Assembly (NCBI GenBank): GCA_035711865.1
Contig: DASTBT010000129.1
Span: 1 to 64,000 of the forward strand
Source: JAOUEA01 sp035711865
GTDB taxonomy: Bacteria > Actinomycetota > UBA4738 > HRBIN12
DNA: 64,000 bases
Direction of reading: 5' to 3'
A program made the position numbers and the translations under genes. Positions 41,067 through 49,387 of the stretch are shown here, piece after piece; positions within the stretch are counted from its first letter, which is position 1, and every line of letters starts with the position of its first letter. Below the pieces are notes generated by a model, which searched no databases, was not told the origin of the DNA, and was given only the letters and a program-made list of their open reading frames with translations.

Positions 41067-42650
41067 CTACCCAGGGTCGACGGGCTCGTCGTCGCTGCTC
41101 GATCCTGCGGTCAAGCCGAACTCGGGCCGCAAGGTCGGGAACAGGATCACGTCTCGGATCGATCCCACGCCGGCGATCAGCATCACGAGCCGGTCGATGC
41201 CGATGCCCAGCCCGCCCGTGCACGGCATGCCGTACTCCAACGCCCGCACGTAGTCGAGATCGACGTCGCCGGCCTCGGGATCGCCCTCTTGCTTGGCGCG
41301 CGCTTCCACCTCGAACGCCTCGAGCTGCAGGACCGGGTCGTTCTGCTCGCTGTAGGCGTTGCAGAGCTCGTGCCCGCCCACGATGAGCTCGAACCGCTCC
41401 ACGTAGCCGGGCTCGGTGCGATGGGCCCGCGCGAGCGGTGAGACCTCCTGCGGGTAGTCTAGGCAGAAGAGCGGCCCACGGAGCGTGTGCTGGACACGCT
41501 CGTCGAAGACCGTGGTCATCAGGCGGCCGGCGCCCCATTCCGGTTCCCACGCCAGTTCCATGTCGTCGAGGATCCTTCGAGCGTCGGCGACCTGCATCGT
41601 CGGATCCATCACGACCCCGGTCTCGTCCTCGATCAGGTCGACCATGCGCACTCGGGGCCACGGCGGGGTCAGATCGAGCGGCTCGTCGTCGAGGAGGACC
41701 TCGAGCGAGCCGTGGAGCGCCTGCGCCGTGGCGTGCACGATGAGGCCTTCGGTGAGTTCCATCATGTCGTGGTAGTCCCCATAGGCCATATAGGCCTCCA
41801 GCATGGTGAACTCGGGGTTGTGGGCGGTGTCGATGCCCTCGTTGCGGAACACGCGCCCGATCTCGAACACCCGCTCCATGCCGCCGACGATCAGTCGCTT
41901 GAGATGCAGCTCGAGGGCGATCCGGAGGTACAGGTCGAGGTCCAGCGCGTTGTGATGAGTGGTGAACGGCCGGGCCGACGCGCCGCCCTGGACGGTCGAG
42001 AGCATGGGGCCTTCGACCTCCCAGTAGCCCTGGCCCTCGAGGTACTCACGGATCGCGGCGAGCACCTTCCGTCGGATGGCGAAGATCTCGCGGGTGCGCT
42101 CGTTCGCGATCAGGTCGACGTAGCGCTGGCGCAACCTCGTATCGGCGTCGGTCAGACCGCGCCACTTGTCGGGCAAGGGCCGGATCGCCTTGCCCAGCAA
42201 CGTGAAACCGTCGACGTTGACCGACAGCTCGCCTCGGCGCGTGGTCATCACCGTTCCTGCTGCGCCGATCCAGTCACCACGGTCGAGATGGTCGAACTCC
42301 CGGTGGCGCTCGGCGCCGACCTTCTTGGAGTCGACGAACAGCTGGATGTGTCCGGTCCGGTCTTGCAGCGTCGCGAACGTCAATCCGCCCTGGCGCCGTA
42401 CGAGCATGAGGCGGCCCGCGACCTTCACCCGGTCGTCGGTTGCGCTGCCCGCCGCAAGGCCGGCGTAGCGATCGTGCAGCTCGGCGGCGTGCTGATCGGG
42501 GTCGTACCGAGGCGGGTACGGGTCGATCCCCGCGGCGGCCATCGCCTCGATCTTTCCGAGTCGGATGTCGCGCTGGCTCTCGTGCTCCTCCGCTTCGTGA
42601 GCTTCCTGCTCGTGCTCCTCGGCGGGACGATCGGTTCGGTCGTCGCTCAT
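41067..42650 (-). CDS. lysS: Lysyl-tRNA synthetase, class II
   Basis: A 527-residue class II enzyme charging tRNA-Lys. After a Glu/His-rich N-terminal extension of about 35 residues come the OB-fold anticodon-binding domain (VKVAGRLMLVRRQGGLTFA), the motif 2 region (VFRNEGIDTAHNPEFTMLE, about residue 285) and motif 3 (GLGIGIDRLVML, about 500). ATG 42650 follows a TACCAT element by 11 nt without a ribosome-binding site. Length and motifs are standard. Convergent with the PBP4 gene, 20 bp apart. Confidence 0.97.
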   Translation of the reverse strand: MSDDRTDRPAEEHEQEAHEAEEHESQRDIRLGKIEAMAAAGIDPYPPRYDPDQHAAELHDRYAGLAAGSATDDRVKVAGRLMLVRRQGGLTFATLQDRTGHIQLFVDSKKVGAERHREFDHLDRGDWIGAAGTVMTTRRGELSVNVDGFTLLGKAIRPLPDKWRGLTDADTRLRQRYVDLIANERTREIFAIRRKVLAAIREYLEGQGYWEVEGPMLSTVQGGASARPFTTHHNALDLDLYLRIALELHLKRLIVGGMERVFEIGRVFRNEGIDTAHNPEFTMLEAYMAYGDYHDMMELTEGLIVHATAQALHGSLEVLLDDEPLDLTPPWPRVRMVDLIEDETGVVMDPTMQVADARRILDDMELAWEPEWGAGRLMTTVFDERVQHTLRGPLFCLDYPQEVSPLARAHRTEPGYVERFELIVGGHELCNAYSEQNDPVLQLEAFEVEARAKQEGDPEAGDVDLDYVRALEYGMPCTGGLGIGIDRLVMLIAGVGSIRDVILFPTLRPEFGLTAGSSSDDEPVDPG

Positions 42651-42820
42651 CGGTGCGAGCGATGGTAGCGGGGCCGTGCCGGTCCTGCCCGTATGGACCG
42701 CCAAGCGCACAGCCGCCGGAGGATGGGCCCGTCCGCTCGGGATGACTTGCGCTCCAGCGCTCCTACCGACTAGCCTCGCATCGCCTGGCTGCCCGGTCGG
42801 GCGCGGACGAGGGGGGACCT

Positions 42821-43252
42821 ATGAGCATGACGAGCATCAAACGGCCTGGAGTGGTGACGTTCATCGGCGTCATCCTCTACATCCAGGCCGCCCTGGCGGC
42901 GGTCGCGGCGATCATGGCGTTCGCGTACAAGTCGCGGCTGGCCGATGCGATCTCGGCGCAGAGCGGGGTCGAGTTCTCGGGCGACAACCTGATCTGGCTG
43001 GGCGTGATCGAGGCGGTCATGGCCGTGGTCTTGTTCCTGGTGGCGTCGGGCATCATGCGCGGGAGCCGGGGCTACCGTGCCTTCGTCGCGATCGTCGAGG
43101 GATTCCGCATGGTCACGGCGTTCTTCTACATGTTGTGGCACCACGACGGTCCGTGGATCGAGTCGGGCATCGTCACGCTCCTGATCGGGGCGTTCGTGCT
43201 CTGGGCGCTGTACCACGAGAAGGCCGACGAGTTCTTCGAGGCGACCGGCTAG
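42821..43252 (+). CDS. Conserved four-TM membrane protein
   Basis: A 143-residue membrane protein with TM segments at about 10-35, 60-80, 88-105 and 115-132, preceded by a good ribosome-binding site (GGGGGGACCT just before the ATG). The pattern GVVTFIGVILYIQAALAA with a last TM and a short acidic tail matches a common actinobacterial unknown family. Function unknown. Confidence 0.75.
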   Translation: MSMTSIKRPGVVTFIGVILYIQAALAAVAAIMAFAYKSRLADAISAQSGVEFSGDNLIWLGVIEAVMAVVLFLVASGIMRGSRGYRAFVAIVEGFRMVTAFFYMLWHHDGPWIESGIVTLLIGAFVLWALYHEKADEFFEATG

Positions 43253-43272
43253 GCAACGCGACGACGCATCAC

Positions 43273-43301
43273 GACGGCCGCCGGCTTCGCCGGCGGCCGT
43301 C
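43273..43301 (+). terminator. GC-rich hairpin terminator
   Basis: Perfect 13-bp stem (43273-43285 with 43289-43301), TTC loop, lying 20 bp after the membrane-protein stop. Same GC/TTC design as the terminator at 39681-39713; T tract absent. Confidence 0.7.
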
Positions 43302-43333
43302 CATCGTTCCGGCGGTGCCAGGGGAGAAGAACG

Positions 43334-44008
43334 ATGGGACAGGCGATCGGTGAGGTCCTCCCGATGGCGGTGGGGGTCGCGATCAGCCCCGTGCCGATCA
43401 TCGCCGTGATCTTGATGTTGTTCACGGACAGGGCACGTCGGGACAGTCTCGCGTTTCTGCTCGGATGGCTCGTGGCGATGGCGCTCGCCCTCGGGGTGCT
43501 GATCGCGGTGGCATCGACCCAGGAACTCGGCGCGGGAAGTGAGCCGTCCGACTCGGTCTCGTGGGCCAAGACGATCCTGGGTGCCCTCTCGATCCTGCTC
43601 GCGGTGAGGGAATGGCGACGTCGACCGCCGCCGGGCACCGAGGCGACGATGCCGGCGTGGATGGAGAAGATCGACGCGACGAAGCCGGCCGCGGCGCTCG
43701 GGCTCGCCCTCGCGCTGTCGGTCGTCAACCCGAAGAACCTGCTGTTGATCGCTGGGGGTGCGGTCGCGATCGCTCAAGCCGATCTGAGCTCGAGCGAGAC
43801 GGCGGTCGCGATCCTCACCTTCACCGCGATCGGTGCTCTCGGCGTCGCGGTCCCGACGCTCGGCTATCTGTTCAAGGGCGCGGCTATCCAGCCCACGCTC
43901 GATCGCTCGAAGGCGTGGCTCGCGGCGAACAACACGGCGGTCATGGCCGTGCTGCTGCTCGTGATCGGCGCGACCCTGCTCGGGAAGGGCCTCAGCTCCT
44001 TGCTGTGA
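43334..44008 (+). CDS. GAP/Sap family membrane protein (LysE-superfamily-like)
   Basis: A 224-residue six-TM protein. The opening AVGVAISPVPIIAVILMLF, LGWLVAMALALGVLI and the central LALALSVVNPKNLLLIAGG are diagnostic of the actinobacterial GAP/Sap family, whose mycobacterial members help transport glycopeptidolipid or sulfolipid. Here it stands alone with no lipid-synthesis genes, so the cargo is unknown. Ribosome-binding site AGGGGAGAAG precedes the ATG. Confidence 0.85.
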   Translation: MGQAIGEVLPMAVGVAISPVPIIAVILMLFTDRARRDSLAFLLGWLVAMALALGVLIAVASTQELGAGSEPSDSVSWAKTILGALSILLAVREWRRRPPPGTEATMPAWMEKIDATKPAAALGLALALSVVNPKNLLLIAGGAVAIAQADLSSSETAVAILTFTAIGALGVAVPTLGYLFKGAAIQPTLDRSKAWLAANNTAVMAVLLLVIGATLLGKGLSSLL

Positions 44009-44017
44009 CGGGCGCAC

Positions 44018-44752
44018 TCACAAGGCCTGCAACCCCAGCGACGCTGCGAAGCCGACCACGACCAGGGTTCCCGTGAAGACGCCCTCGACCTCGTAAGCCT
44101 CGGGCAGCAACGTGTCGGCGAGCATCGCGAGCAACGCGCCGGCGGCGAACGCCTGCGCAGCCGCGTCGGCCCGACCGGTGTCTGGGCCGAGCAGCACCGA
44201 GCCCAGCGCGGCGCTGACCGCCGAGACCAGGATCACGCCGCCCCACATCAGGAAGACTCGCCTGCGGGGCCACCCCGCGATCCGCAAGCCGCTCGACGAG
44301 GCCATGCCTTCGGGCAGGTTTGACAGAACGATGCCGACGAACAGCGAGGCGCTGATGCCGCCTCCGATGGCCGTCAACCCGAGCACGAACGATTCGGGGA
44401 TGCCGTCGAGCACCGAACCGAGCACGATCGCCAACGGCGAACCATCGGCCTGCGCGCCGGTGGGATCCTTCCGCTCGGAGCCACCCCTGCGCGCGAGCAG
44501 CCAGTCACCGAACGTGAACGCGCAGGCGCCCACCAAGACGAGTGCGGCGACCCACACGACGTCGCTCGAAGCGATCGCATCGTCGACCAACTCGTAGGAG
44601 ACCGACCCGAGCAACACGCCGGTTCCGACCGCCATCACGACCGCGATCACGACGCGTCCGGGGTGGCTCAGATACGCGATCACCGCTCCGACGAGCAACG
44701 CCGAGGCTCCCGCGGCGCCCCAGAGGAAGGCCGTGATCATCGCCGGGGCCAT
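44018..44752 (-). CDS. ZIP family metal transporter
   Basis: A 244-residue eight-TM protein. The two metal-pathway helices are recognisable: GSVLDGIPESFVLGLT (about 112) and SNLPEGMASSSG (about 145), where classical ZIPs have HxxxE/HxxPEG motifs; the first His is Asp here and the second Asn, as in several bacterial ZIP relatives. Zinc, iron or another divalent cation is plausible. Start at 44752 or 44740 (second Met); neither has a clear Shine-Dalgarno. Confidence 0.83.
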   Translation of the reverse strand: MAPAMITAFLWGAAGASALLVGAVIAYLSHPGRVVIAVVMAVGTGVLLGSVSYELVDDAIASSDVVWVAALVLVGACAFTFGDWLLARRGGSERKDPTGAQADGSPLAIVLGSVLDGIPESFVLGLTAIGGGISASLFVGIVLSNLPEGMASSSGLRIAGWPRRRVFLMWGGVILVSAVSAALGSVLLGPDTGRADAAAQAFAAGALLAMLADTLLPEAYEVEGVFTGTLVVVGFAASLGLQAL

Positions 44753-44875
44753 CCGAACCGAGAGGGCTGGCGCACCCGCGGGAGCATACGCTGACAGGGA
44801 GTTCGGGACGAGATGTCTGTGCGGCGGTTCCTCGTTCGTCTCACACGCGACCATCCCACCGAGGAGGAGGACGCG

Positions 44876-45235
44876 ATGAAGTACATGCTGTTGATCCACC
44901 AAGGCGACGCCCCCACGCCGCGGTCGCCCGAGGCATGGGCGACCCTGTCCGAGGACGAGCAGCGGGCCGTCTACGCCGACTACCAGGCGATCAACGAGAC
45001 CCCCGGCGTGACCCCCGGCCTGCAGCTCGACGAGCCCGCCACGTCGACCACCGTGCGCGTGCAGGACGGGAAGACGCTCACCACCGACGGCCCGTTCGTC
45101 GAGATCAAGGAGTCGATCGGCGGCTACCTGCTCTTCGAGGCCAACGATCTCGACGCCGCGATCGAGGTTGCTGCGCGCGTGCCTGCGGCTCGTCTCGGCG
45201 GCGCGGTCGAGGTCCGCCCGATCGTGGAGTGGTAG
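44876..45235 (+). CDS. DGPF/YCII-related domain protein
   Basis: A 119-residue protein of the YCII-related (DGPF) family, with the namesake LTTDGPFVEIKESIGGYLLFEA in its second half. Such proteins are commonly paired with ECF42 sigma factors, as here, where the sigma gene overlaps its stop. The ATG at 44876 is preceded by GAGGAGGAGG. Members may act as small-molecule sensors or minor enzymes; their exact link to the sigma factor is not established. Confidence 0.9.
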   Translation: MKYMLLIHQGDAPTPRSPEAWATLSEDEQRAVYADYQAINETPGVTPGLQLDEPATSTTVRVQDGKTLTTDGPFVEIKESIGGYLLFEANDLDAAIEVAARVPAARLGGAVEVRPIVEW

Positions 45236-46479
45236 CCACGACCGCCACGACCGACCTCGATCAGGTCTTCCGCGACCGGTGGGGGTACGTGCTGGCCTCC
45301 CTGATCGGCTTCCTCGGCGACGTCGACCTCGCCGAGGAAGCCGCACAGGAGGCGTTCGCGATCGCCGCGGAGCGGTGGCCGCGCGACGGCGCGCCGACCG
45401 GCCCCGGCGCGTGGCTCGTGACCACCGCACGCCGGAGGGCGATCGACCGCATCCGCCGCGATCGCACGCTCGCCTCGAAGACACGACTGCTGGCGAACGA
45501 GCCGGTGGAGGAGACGATGGTTCCCACGACCTTCCCGGACGAGCGGCTCGAGCTGATCTTCATGTGCTGCCACCCGGCCCTCTCGACCGAGGCGCAGGTC
45601 GCGCTGACGTTGCGGACGCTCGGCGGGCTCACCACCGGCGAGATCGCCCGGGCGTTCTTGGTGCCCGAGCCGACGATGTCCCAGCGGCTGGTGCGGGCCA
45701 AGCGCAAGATCGCGGCGGCGGGCATCCCGTTCCGGGTGCCGCCCGCTCATCTGCTGCCCGACCGGCTCGTGGCCGTGCTGGCGGTGGTCTATCTGATCTT
45801 CAACCAGGGGTACGGCGGACGGAGCGATCTCGCGGCCGAGGCGATCCGGCTGGGACGGGCGCTCGCCGAGCTGATGCCCGACGAGTCTGAGGTGACCGGG
45901 CTCTTGGCGATGATGCTGCTGCTCGATGCGCGACGCGAGGCACGGTTCGAGGGCGACGAGATCGTGCTGCTCGCCGAACAGGACCGCTCACGGTGGAACC
46001 TGGAGCAGATCGCGGAAGGCCGCGCGACGCTCGACCGGGCGCTCGCGTTGCACGGCCAGGGGCCGTACGTCGTGCAGGCGGCGATCGCATCGCTGCACGC
46101 CGACGACCCACGGGACTGGGCGGAGATCGCCGGGCTCTACGGCGAGCTCTCCCGTCTGACCGACTCGCCGATCGTCGAGCTGAATCGGGCGGTCGCCGTC
46201 GCCGAGGTGGAAGGCCCGGAAGCCGGCCTCGCGATCGTCGACCGATTGGACCTCGATCGATTCCGCTATCTGCACTCGACCAGAGCCGAGCTGCTCCGCC
46301 GACTCGGTCGCACCGAGGAAGCCCGCGACGCCCTGGACCGGGCGCTCGCGATGACCGACGACGACGCCGAGCGGCGGTTACTCGAACGGAAGCTCGCCGA
46401 GCTCGACGGGGGACCGGACCGACCACGATCCACGAAGATCCATGACGGTCAAGGTTGCTGCCGATCGCGCCGAAGTTGA
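45229..46479 (+). CDS. ECF42-type RNA polymerase sigma factor with C-terminal TPR-like extension
   Basis: A 416-residue sigma factor. Region 2 spans about 10-75 (LAEEAAQEAFAIAAERWP), region 4 about 115-170 (LTTGEIARAFLVPEPTMSQRL), and a DUF6596/TPR-like helical domain fills residues 180-410 (YLIFNQGYGGRSDLAAEAIRL opening). No anti-sigma factor gene accompanies it; in this group the C-terminal extension is thought to control activity. The GTG at 45229 overlaps the DGPF stop. The ilv promoter -35 hexamer begins inside this gene's stop codon. Confidence 0.92.
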   Translation: MVATTATTDLDQVFRDRWGYVLASLIGFLGDVDLAEEAAQEAFAIAAERWPRDGAPTGPGAWLVTTARRRAIDRIRRDRTLASKTRLLANEPVEETMVPTTFPDERLELIFMCCHPALSTEAQVALTLRTLGGLTTGEIARAFLVPEPTMSQRLVRAKRKIAAAGIPFRVPPAHLLPDRLVAVLAVVYLIFNQGYGGRSDLAAEAIRLGRALAELMPDESEVTGLLAMMLLLDARREARFEGDEIVLLAEQDRSRWNLEQIAEGRATLDRALALHGQGPYVVQAAIASLHADDPRDWAEIAGLYGELSRLTDSPIVELNRAVAVAEVEGPEAGLAIVDRLDLDRFRYLHSTRAELLRRLGRTEEARDALDRALAMTDDDAERRLLERKLAELDGGPDRPRSTKIHDGQGCCRSRRS

Positions 46480-46503
46480 CAGCGGAGCGGTCATCCCTAG
46501 ACT
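46476..46503 (+). promoter_or_regulatory. Strong sigma70-type promoter of ilv operon
   Basis: TTGACA (46476-46481), 16-bp spacer, TAGACT (46498-46503). The best promoter in the window. Expected initiation near 46510-46513 coincides with the ATG at 46513. Confidence 0.85.
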
Positions 46504-46512
46504 GTCATGACC

Positions 46513-46566
46513 ATGTTCAGCGAGGACACGACCCCGAAGCGCACGACCCTCGTACTTATCGCTTAG
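46513..46566 (+). CDS. ilv operon leader peptide
   Basis: A 17-residue leader (MFSEDTTPKRTTLVLIA) with the control codons Leu-Val-Leu-Ile immediately before the end, as expected for attenuation sensing all three branched-chain amino acids. The ATG at 46513 lies at the predicted transcription start, so the message is probably leaderless; the in-frame ATG at 46507 would precede it. The stop abuts the first arm of the attenuator. Confidence 0.88.
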   Translation: MFSEDTTPKRTTLVLIA

Positions 46567-46630
46567 GCGCGGCCAGGCCCAGGAGGCCTGCTGACCGCGC
46601 CGGACGCCCCCGCAACCGCGGGGGTTTTTT
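46566..46630 (+). terminator. ilv attenuator (anti-terminator region plus intrinsic terminator)
   Basis: First a two-level hairpin: GGCGCGG (46566-46572) with CCGCGCC (46595-46601) enclosing CAGGCC (46574-46579) with GGCCTG (46585-46590). Then a terminator stem CCCCCGC (46607-46613) with GCGGGGG (46618-46624), AACC loop and six T residues. Ribosome stalling at the Leu/Val/Ile codons would alter the first structure; the exact competing pairing needs folding software. Confidence 0.85.
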
Positions 46631-46697
46631 CTGCCCCGCCGCCAGCCCACGGGTTCGAGAACACACCGGGTGAGAGTCCGGAGACAAGGAGAACACC

Positions 46698-47066
46698 ATG
46701 CGGTACGAGTTCGATCGAGACGGCACCGTCGTCGCCAGCGTGCTGTGGGAGGGCCCCGGCCAGGTGAGCGTCGAGTCGGCCGAGCCCTCGACCCGCGCCG
46801 TGGTCGACCGGTACCTGGCCTCCGACGTGGTGTACCTGGGCTCGGGGTTCGACTTCGGGGCCGAGCAGGAGCAGGACGTGCTGCAGATGCGCCGGCGCGA
46901 CTGGACCCCCTGGGAGTTCGAGCGCGCCTGTCGCAACCTGGCGCACCGGCTGCAGGCGCGCGTTCGCCGGGTCGAGACCGGCCCGGTCGAAGAGGCGGTC
47001 GCGCCTCGCGGCGCGCGCGCAGAGGAGGCAGCGCCCACCGGCGCCCGTGGTGGTGGGGCGCGATGA
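46698..47066 (+). CDS. Small unknown protein at head of ilv operon
   Basis: A 122-residue protein placed between the attenuator and ilvB, whose start it overlaps by 4 nt. The first 90 residues look globular (YEFDRDGTVVASVLWEGPGQVSV-like strands, then LGSGFDFGAEQEQDVLQMRRRDW); the last 35 are Ala/Gly/Arg-rich and disordered. AAGGAG precedes the ATG. I recognise no family. Its position under the attenuator implies expression together with branched-chain amino-acid enzymes. Confidence 0.75.
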   Translation: MRYEFDRDGTVVASVLWEGPGQVSVESAEPSTRAVVDRYLASDVVYLGSGFDFGAEQEQDVLQMRRRDWTPWEFERACRNLAHRLQARVRRVETGPVEEAVAPRGARAEEAAPTGARGGGAR

Positions 47067-48814
47067 CCAAGATGTCCGGCGCCGACGCGCTGCTGAAGGC
47101 GCTCGGGCAGGAAGGCGTCGACACGATCTTCGGCATCCCCGGCGGCGCGAGCATGCCGATCTACGACCCGCTGGTCGACCGTTCCCCAATCCGCCACATC
47201 CTGTGCCGGCACGAGCAGGGCGCGGGACATGCGGCCGAAGGCTACGCATGGGCCACCGGCAAGGTCGGCGTCTGCATGGCCACGAGCGGTCCGGGCGCGA
47301 CGAACCTGGTCACGCCGTTGGCCGACGCGAAGATGGACTCCGTGCCGATCGTGGCGATCACGGGCCAGGTGCCGACGCCGGTGGTGGGCAACGACGCGTT
47401 CCAGGAAGCCGACATCACCGGCATCACGATGCCGGTCACCAAGCACAACTTCCTCGTGACCGATCCGGCCGACATCGTCCCGACGGTGCGCGAGGCCTTC
47501 CACATCGCCTCGACGGGTCGCCCCGGACCGGTCCTGATCGACCTGCCCAAGGACGTGCTGCTGGCGGACACCACCTACCGCTGGCCCGACCACGTCTCGA
47601 TCCCGGGTTACAAGCCGACGACGAAGGGCAACCAGCGCCAGGTCGTCGAGGCCGTGAAGATGATCCTGAAGGCCAAGCGGCCGGTCCTGTACGTCGGCGG
47701 GGGCGTGATCAAGGCCGACGCGGGCCGGGAGCTCTTCGATCTGGCGACGACCGGGCGGCTGCCGGTCGTCACGACGCTGATGGCGCGCGGCGCGTTCCCC
47801 GACTCGCACGAGCTCTGCCTCGGCATGCCGGGCATGCACGGCAACTACACGGCGGTGACGTCGCTGCAGAAGGCCGACCTGCTGGTCGCGCTCGGATCGA
47901 GGTTCGACGATCGCGTGACGGGCAAGCTCGACGCGTTCGCGCCGCATGCGAAGGTGATCCACGTCGACATCGACCCGGCCGAGATCGGGAAGAACCGCGT
48001 GGCCGACGTGCCGATCGTGGGCGACTGCAAGGACGTGATCGGCAAACTCGCGGCAGAGCTCCGCAAGCGCCAGGACGAGGCCGGCGGCGTGCCCGATCGG
48101 TCCGCGTGGCTGGGGCAGCTGCATCAGTGGCAGGAGTCGTTCCCGTATCGCTACCCGACCGACGACGGGAAACTGAAGCCGCAGTACTGCGTCGAGCGGC
48201 TGCACGCGCTCGCCGGCGCCGACACGATCTGCGTCGCGGGGGTCGGTCAGCACCAGATGTACGCGTCGCAGTACTGGCGGTTCGAGCACCCGCGGCGCTG
48301 GATCAACTCGGGAGGGCTCGGCACGATGGGCTTCGCCGTGCCGGCGGCGATGGGCGCGAAGGCCGGCCGCCCCGACATGCGCGTGGTCGCGATCGACGGT
48401 GACGGGTGCTTCCAGATGACGGCGCAGGAGCTCGCGACGAGCGCCACCGAACGGATCCCGTTCGTGACGGCGATCCTCAACAACGGCTACCTCGGCATGG
48501 TTCGCCAATGGCAGGAGTTGTTCTTCGACGAACGGTACTCGGGCGTTTGGCTCGACCCCAACGTTCCCGACTACGTGAAGCTCGCCGAGGCATACGGCGC
48601 CGTCGGCCTGCGGGTCGAGTCGCCCGACGAGGTCGACAACGCGATCGAGAAGGCGTACTCGATCACCGATCGATCGGTCGTGATCGACTTCCGCATCGAT
48701 CCCGCGGAGATGGTGTTCCCGATGGTGCCGGCCGGCGGCTCGAACGACGACATCATCCTCGGGCCGGAGAGCATCGAGCCGGCCGACGATCCGCAGGAGG
48801 CACCGATCGCATGA
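47063..48814 (+). CDS. ilvB: Acetolactate synthase, large (catalytic) subunit
   Basis: A 583-residue ThDP enzyme condensing pyruvate with pyruvate or 2-oxobutyrate, first common step of the pathway. Catalytic Glu lies in CRHEQGAGHAAEGYA (about residue 54); the ThDP/Mg motif is GDGCFQMTAQELATSA to LNNGYLGMVRQWQ (about 447-480). FAD-region sequences are normal. ATG 47063 overlaps the small upstream gene by 4 nt (ATGA), and the stop overlaps ilvN similarly. The 714-residue open frame beginning at 46670 is not the real start. Confidence 0.96.
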   Translation: MTKMSGADALLKALGQEGVDTIFGIPGGASMPIYDPLVDRSPIRHILCRHEQGAGHAAEGYAWATGKVGVCMATSGPGATNLVTPLADAKMDSVPIVAITGQVPTPVVGNDAFQEADITGITMPVTKHNFLVTDPADIVPTVREAFHIASTGRPGPVLIDLPKDVLLADTTYRWPDHVSIPGYKPTTKGNQRQVVEAVKMILKAKRPVLYVGGGVIKADAGRELFDLATTGRLPVVTTLMARGAFPDSHELCLGMPGMHGNYTAVTSLQKADLLVALGSRFDDRVTGKLDAFAPHAKVIHVDIDPAEIGKNRVADVPIVGDCKDVIGKLAAELRKRQDEAGGVPDRSAWLGQLHQWQESFPYRYPTDDGKLKPQYCVERLHALAGADTICVAGVGQHQMYASQYWRFEHPRRWINSGGLGTMGFAVPAAMGAKAGRPDMRVVAIDGDGCFQMTAQELATSATERIPFVTAILNNGYLGMVRQWQELFFDERYSGVWLDPNVPDYVKLAEAYGAVGLRVESPDEVDNAIEKAYSITDRSVVIDFRIDPAEMVFPMVPAGGSNDDIILGPESIEPADDPQEAPIA

Positions 48815-49341
48815 ACGGCGTGCGGCTGCACACGATCTCGGTGCTGGTCGAGGACCGTCCCGGCGTGCTCACTCGCGTCGCTGGGCTCTTCGCGGCCCGC
48901 GGGTACAACATCGACTCGCTCGCGGTCGGCCCGACCGAGACGCCCGGCATCTCGCGCATGACGATCGTCGTCAACGTCGACGAGAGCCCCCTGGAGCAGG
49001 TCACGAAGCAGCTCAACAAGCTGGTCAACGTGATCAAGATCCTCGAGCACGACCCGGGCACCGCGGTCGAGCGCGAGCTGATGCTCGTGAAGGTGCGGGC
49101 CGAGGGTGACGCGAGAGCGCGGATCATGGAGCTCGCCGACGTCTTCCGCGTCGGCATCATCGACGTGACGGCGTCGACGCTCACGGTCGAGGCCAGCGGC
49201 GGGCCGGAGAAGCTCGAGGCGTTGCGGGAGCTGCTGAGCGGGTTCGGCATCGTGGAGCTCTCACGCACCGGGCGCATCGCGCTCGCGCGCGGCGAGCGTG
49301 GCATCAGGGAACGGGTGTTGAAGTCGGCGAAGGCCGGCTAG
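48811..49341 (+). CDS. ilvN: Acetolactate synthase, small (regulatory) subunit
   Basis: A 176-residue regulatory subunit with an N-terminal ACT domain (LHTISVLVEDRPGVLTRVAGLF, about 5-80, including the RGYNIDSL valine-binding region) and the C-terminal ALS_ss domain. It confers valine feedback inhibition on IlvB. ATGA overlap with ilvB; 46 bp to ilvC. Confidence 0.96.
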   Translation: MNGVRLHTISVLVEDRPGVLTRVAGLFAARGYNIDSLAVGPTETPGISRMTIVVNVDESPLEQVTKQLNKLVNVIKILEHDPGTAVERELMLVKVRAEGDARARIMELADVFRVGIIDVTASTLTVEASGGPEKLEALRELLSGFGIVELSRTGRIALARGERGIRERVLKSAKAG

Positions 49342-49387
49342 TCCGCAACAGACGGGAAGCGGGGCGTCCGAGAGGAGACCGAGCGAG

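Noticed and set aside
46670..47062. N-terminal extension of IlvB to 46670
   Set aside because: The family starts at MTKMSGADALLKAL; the extension overlaps the 122-residue gene in another frame, and the ATG at 47063 is in a standard ATGA overlap.
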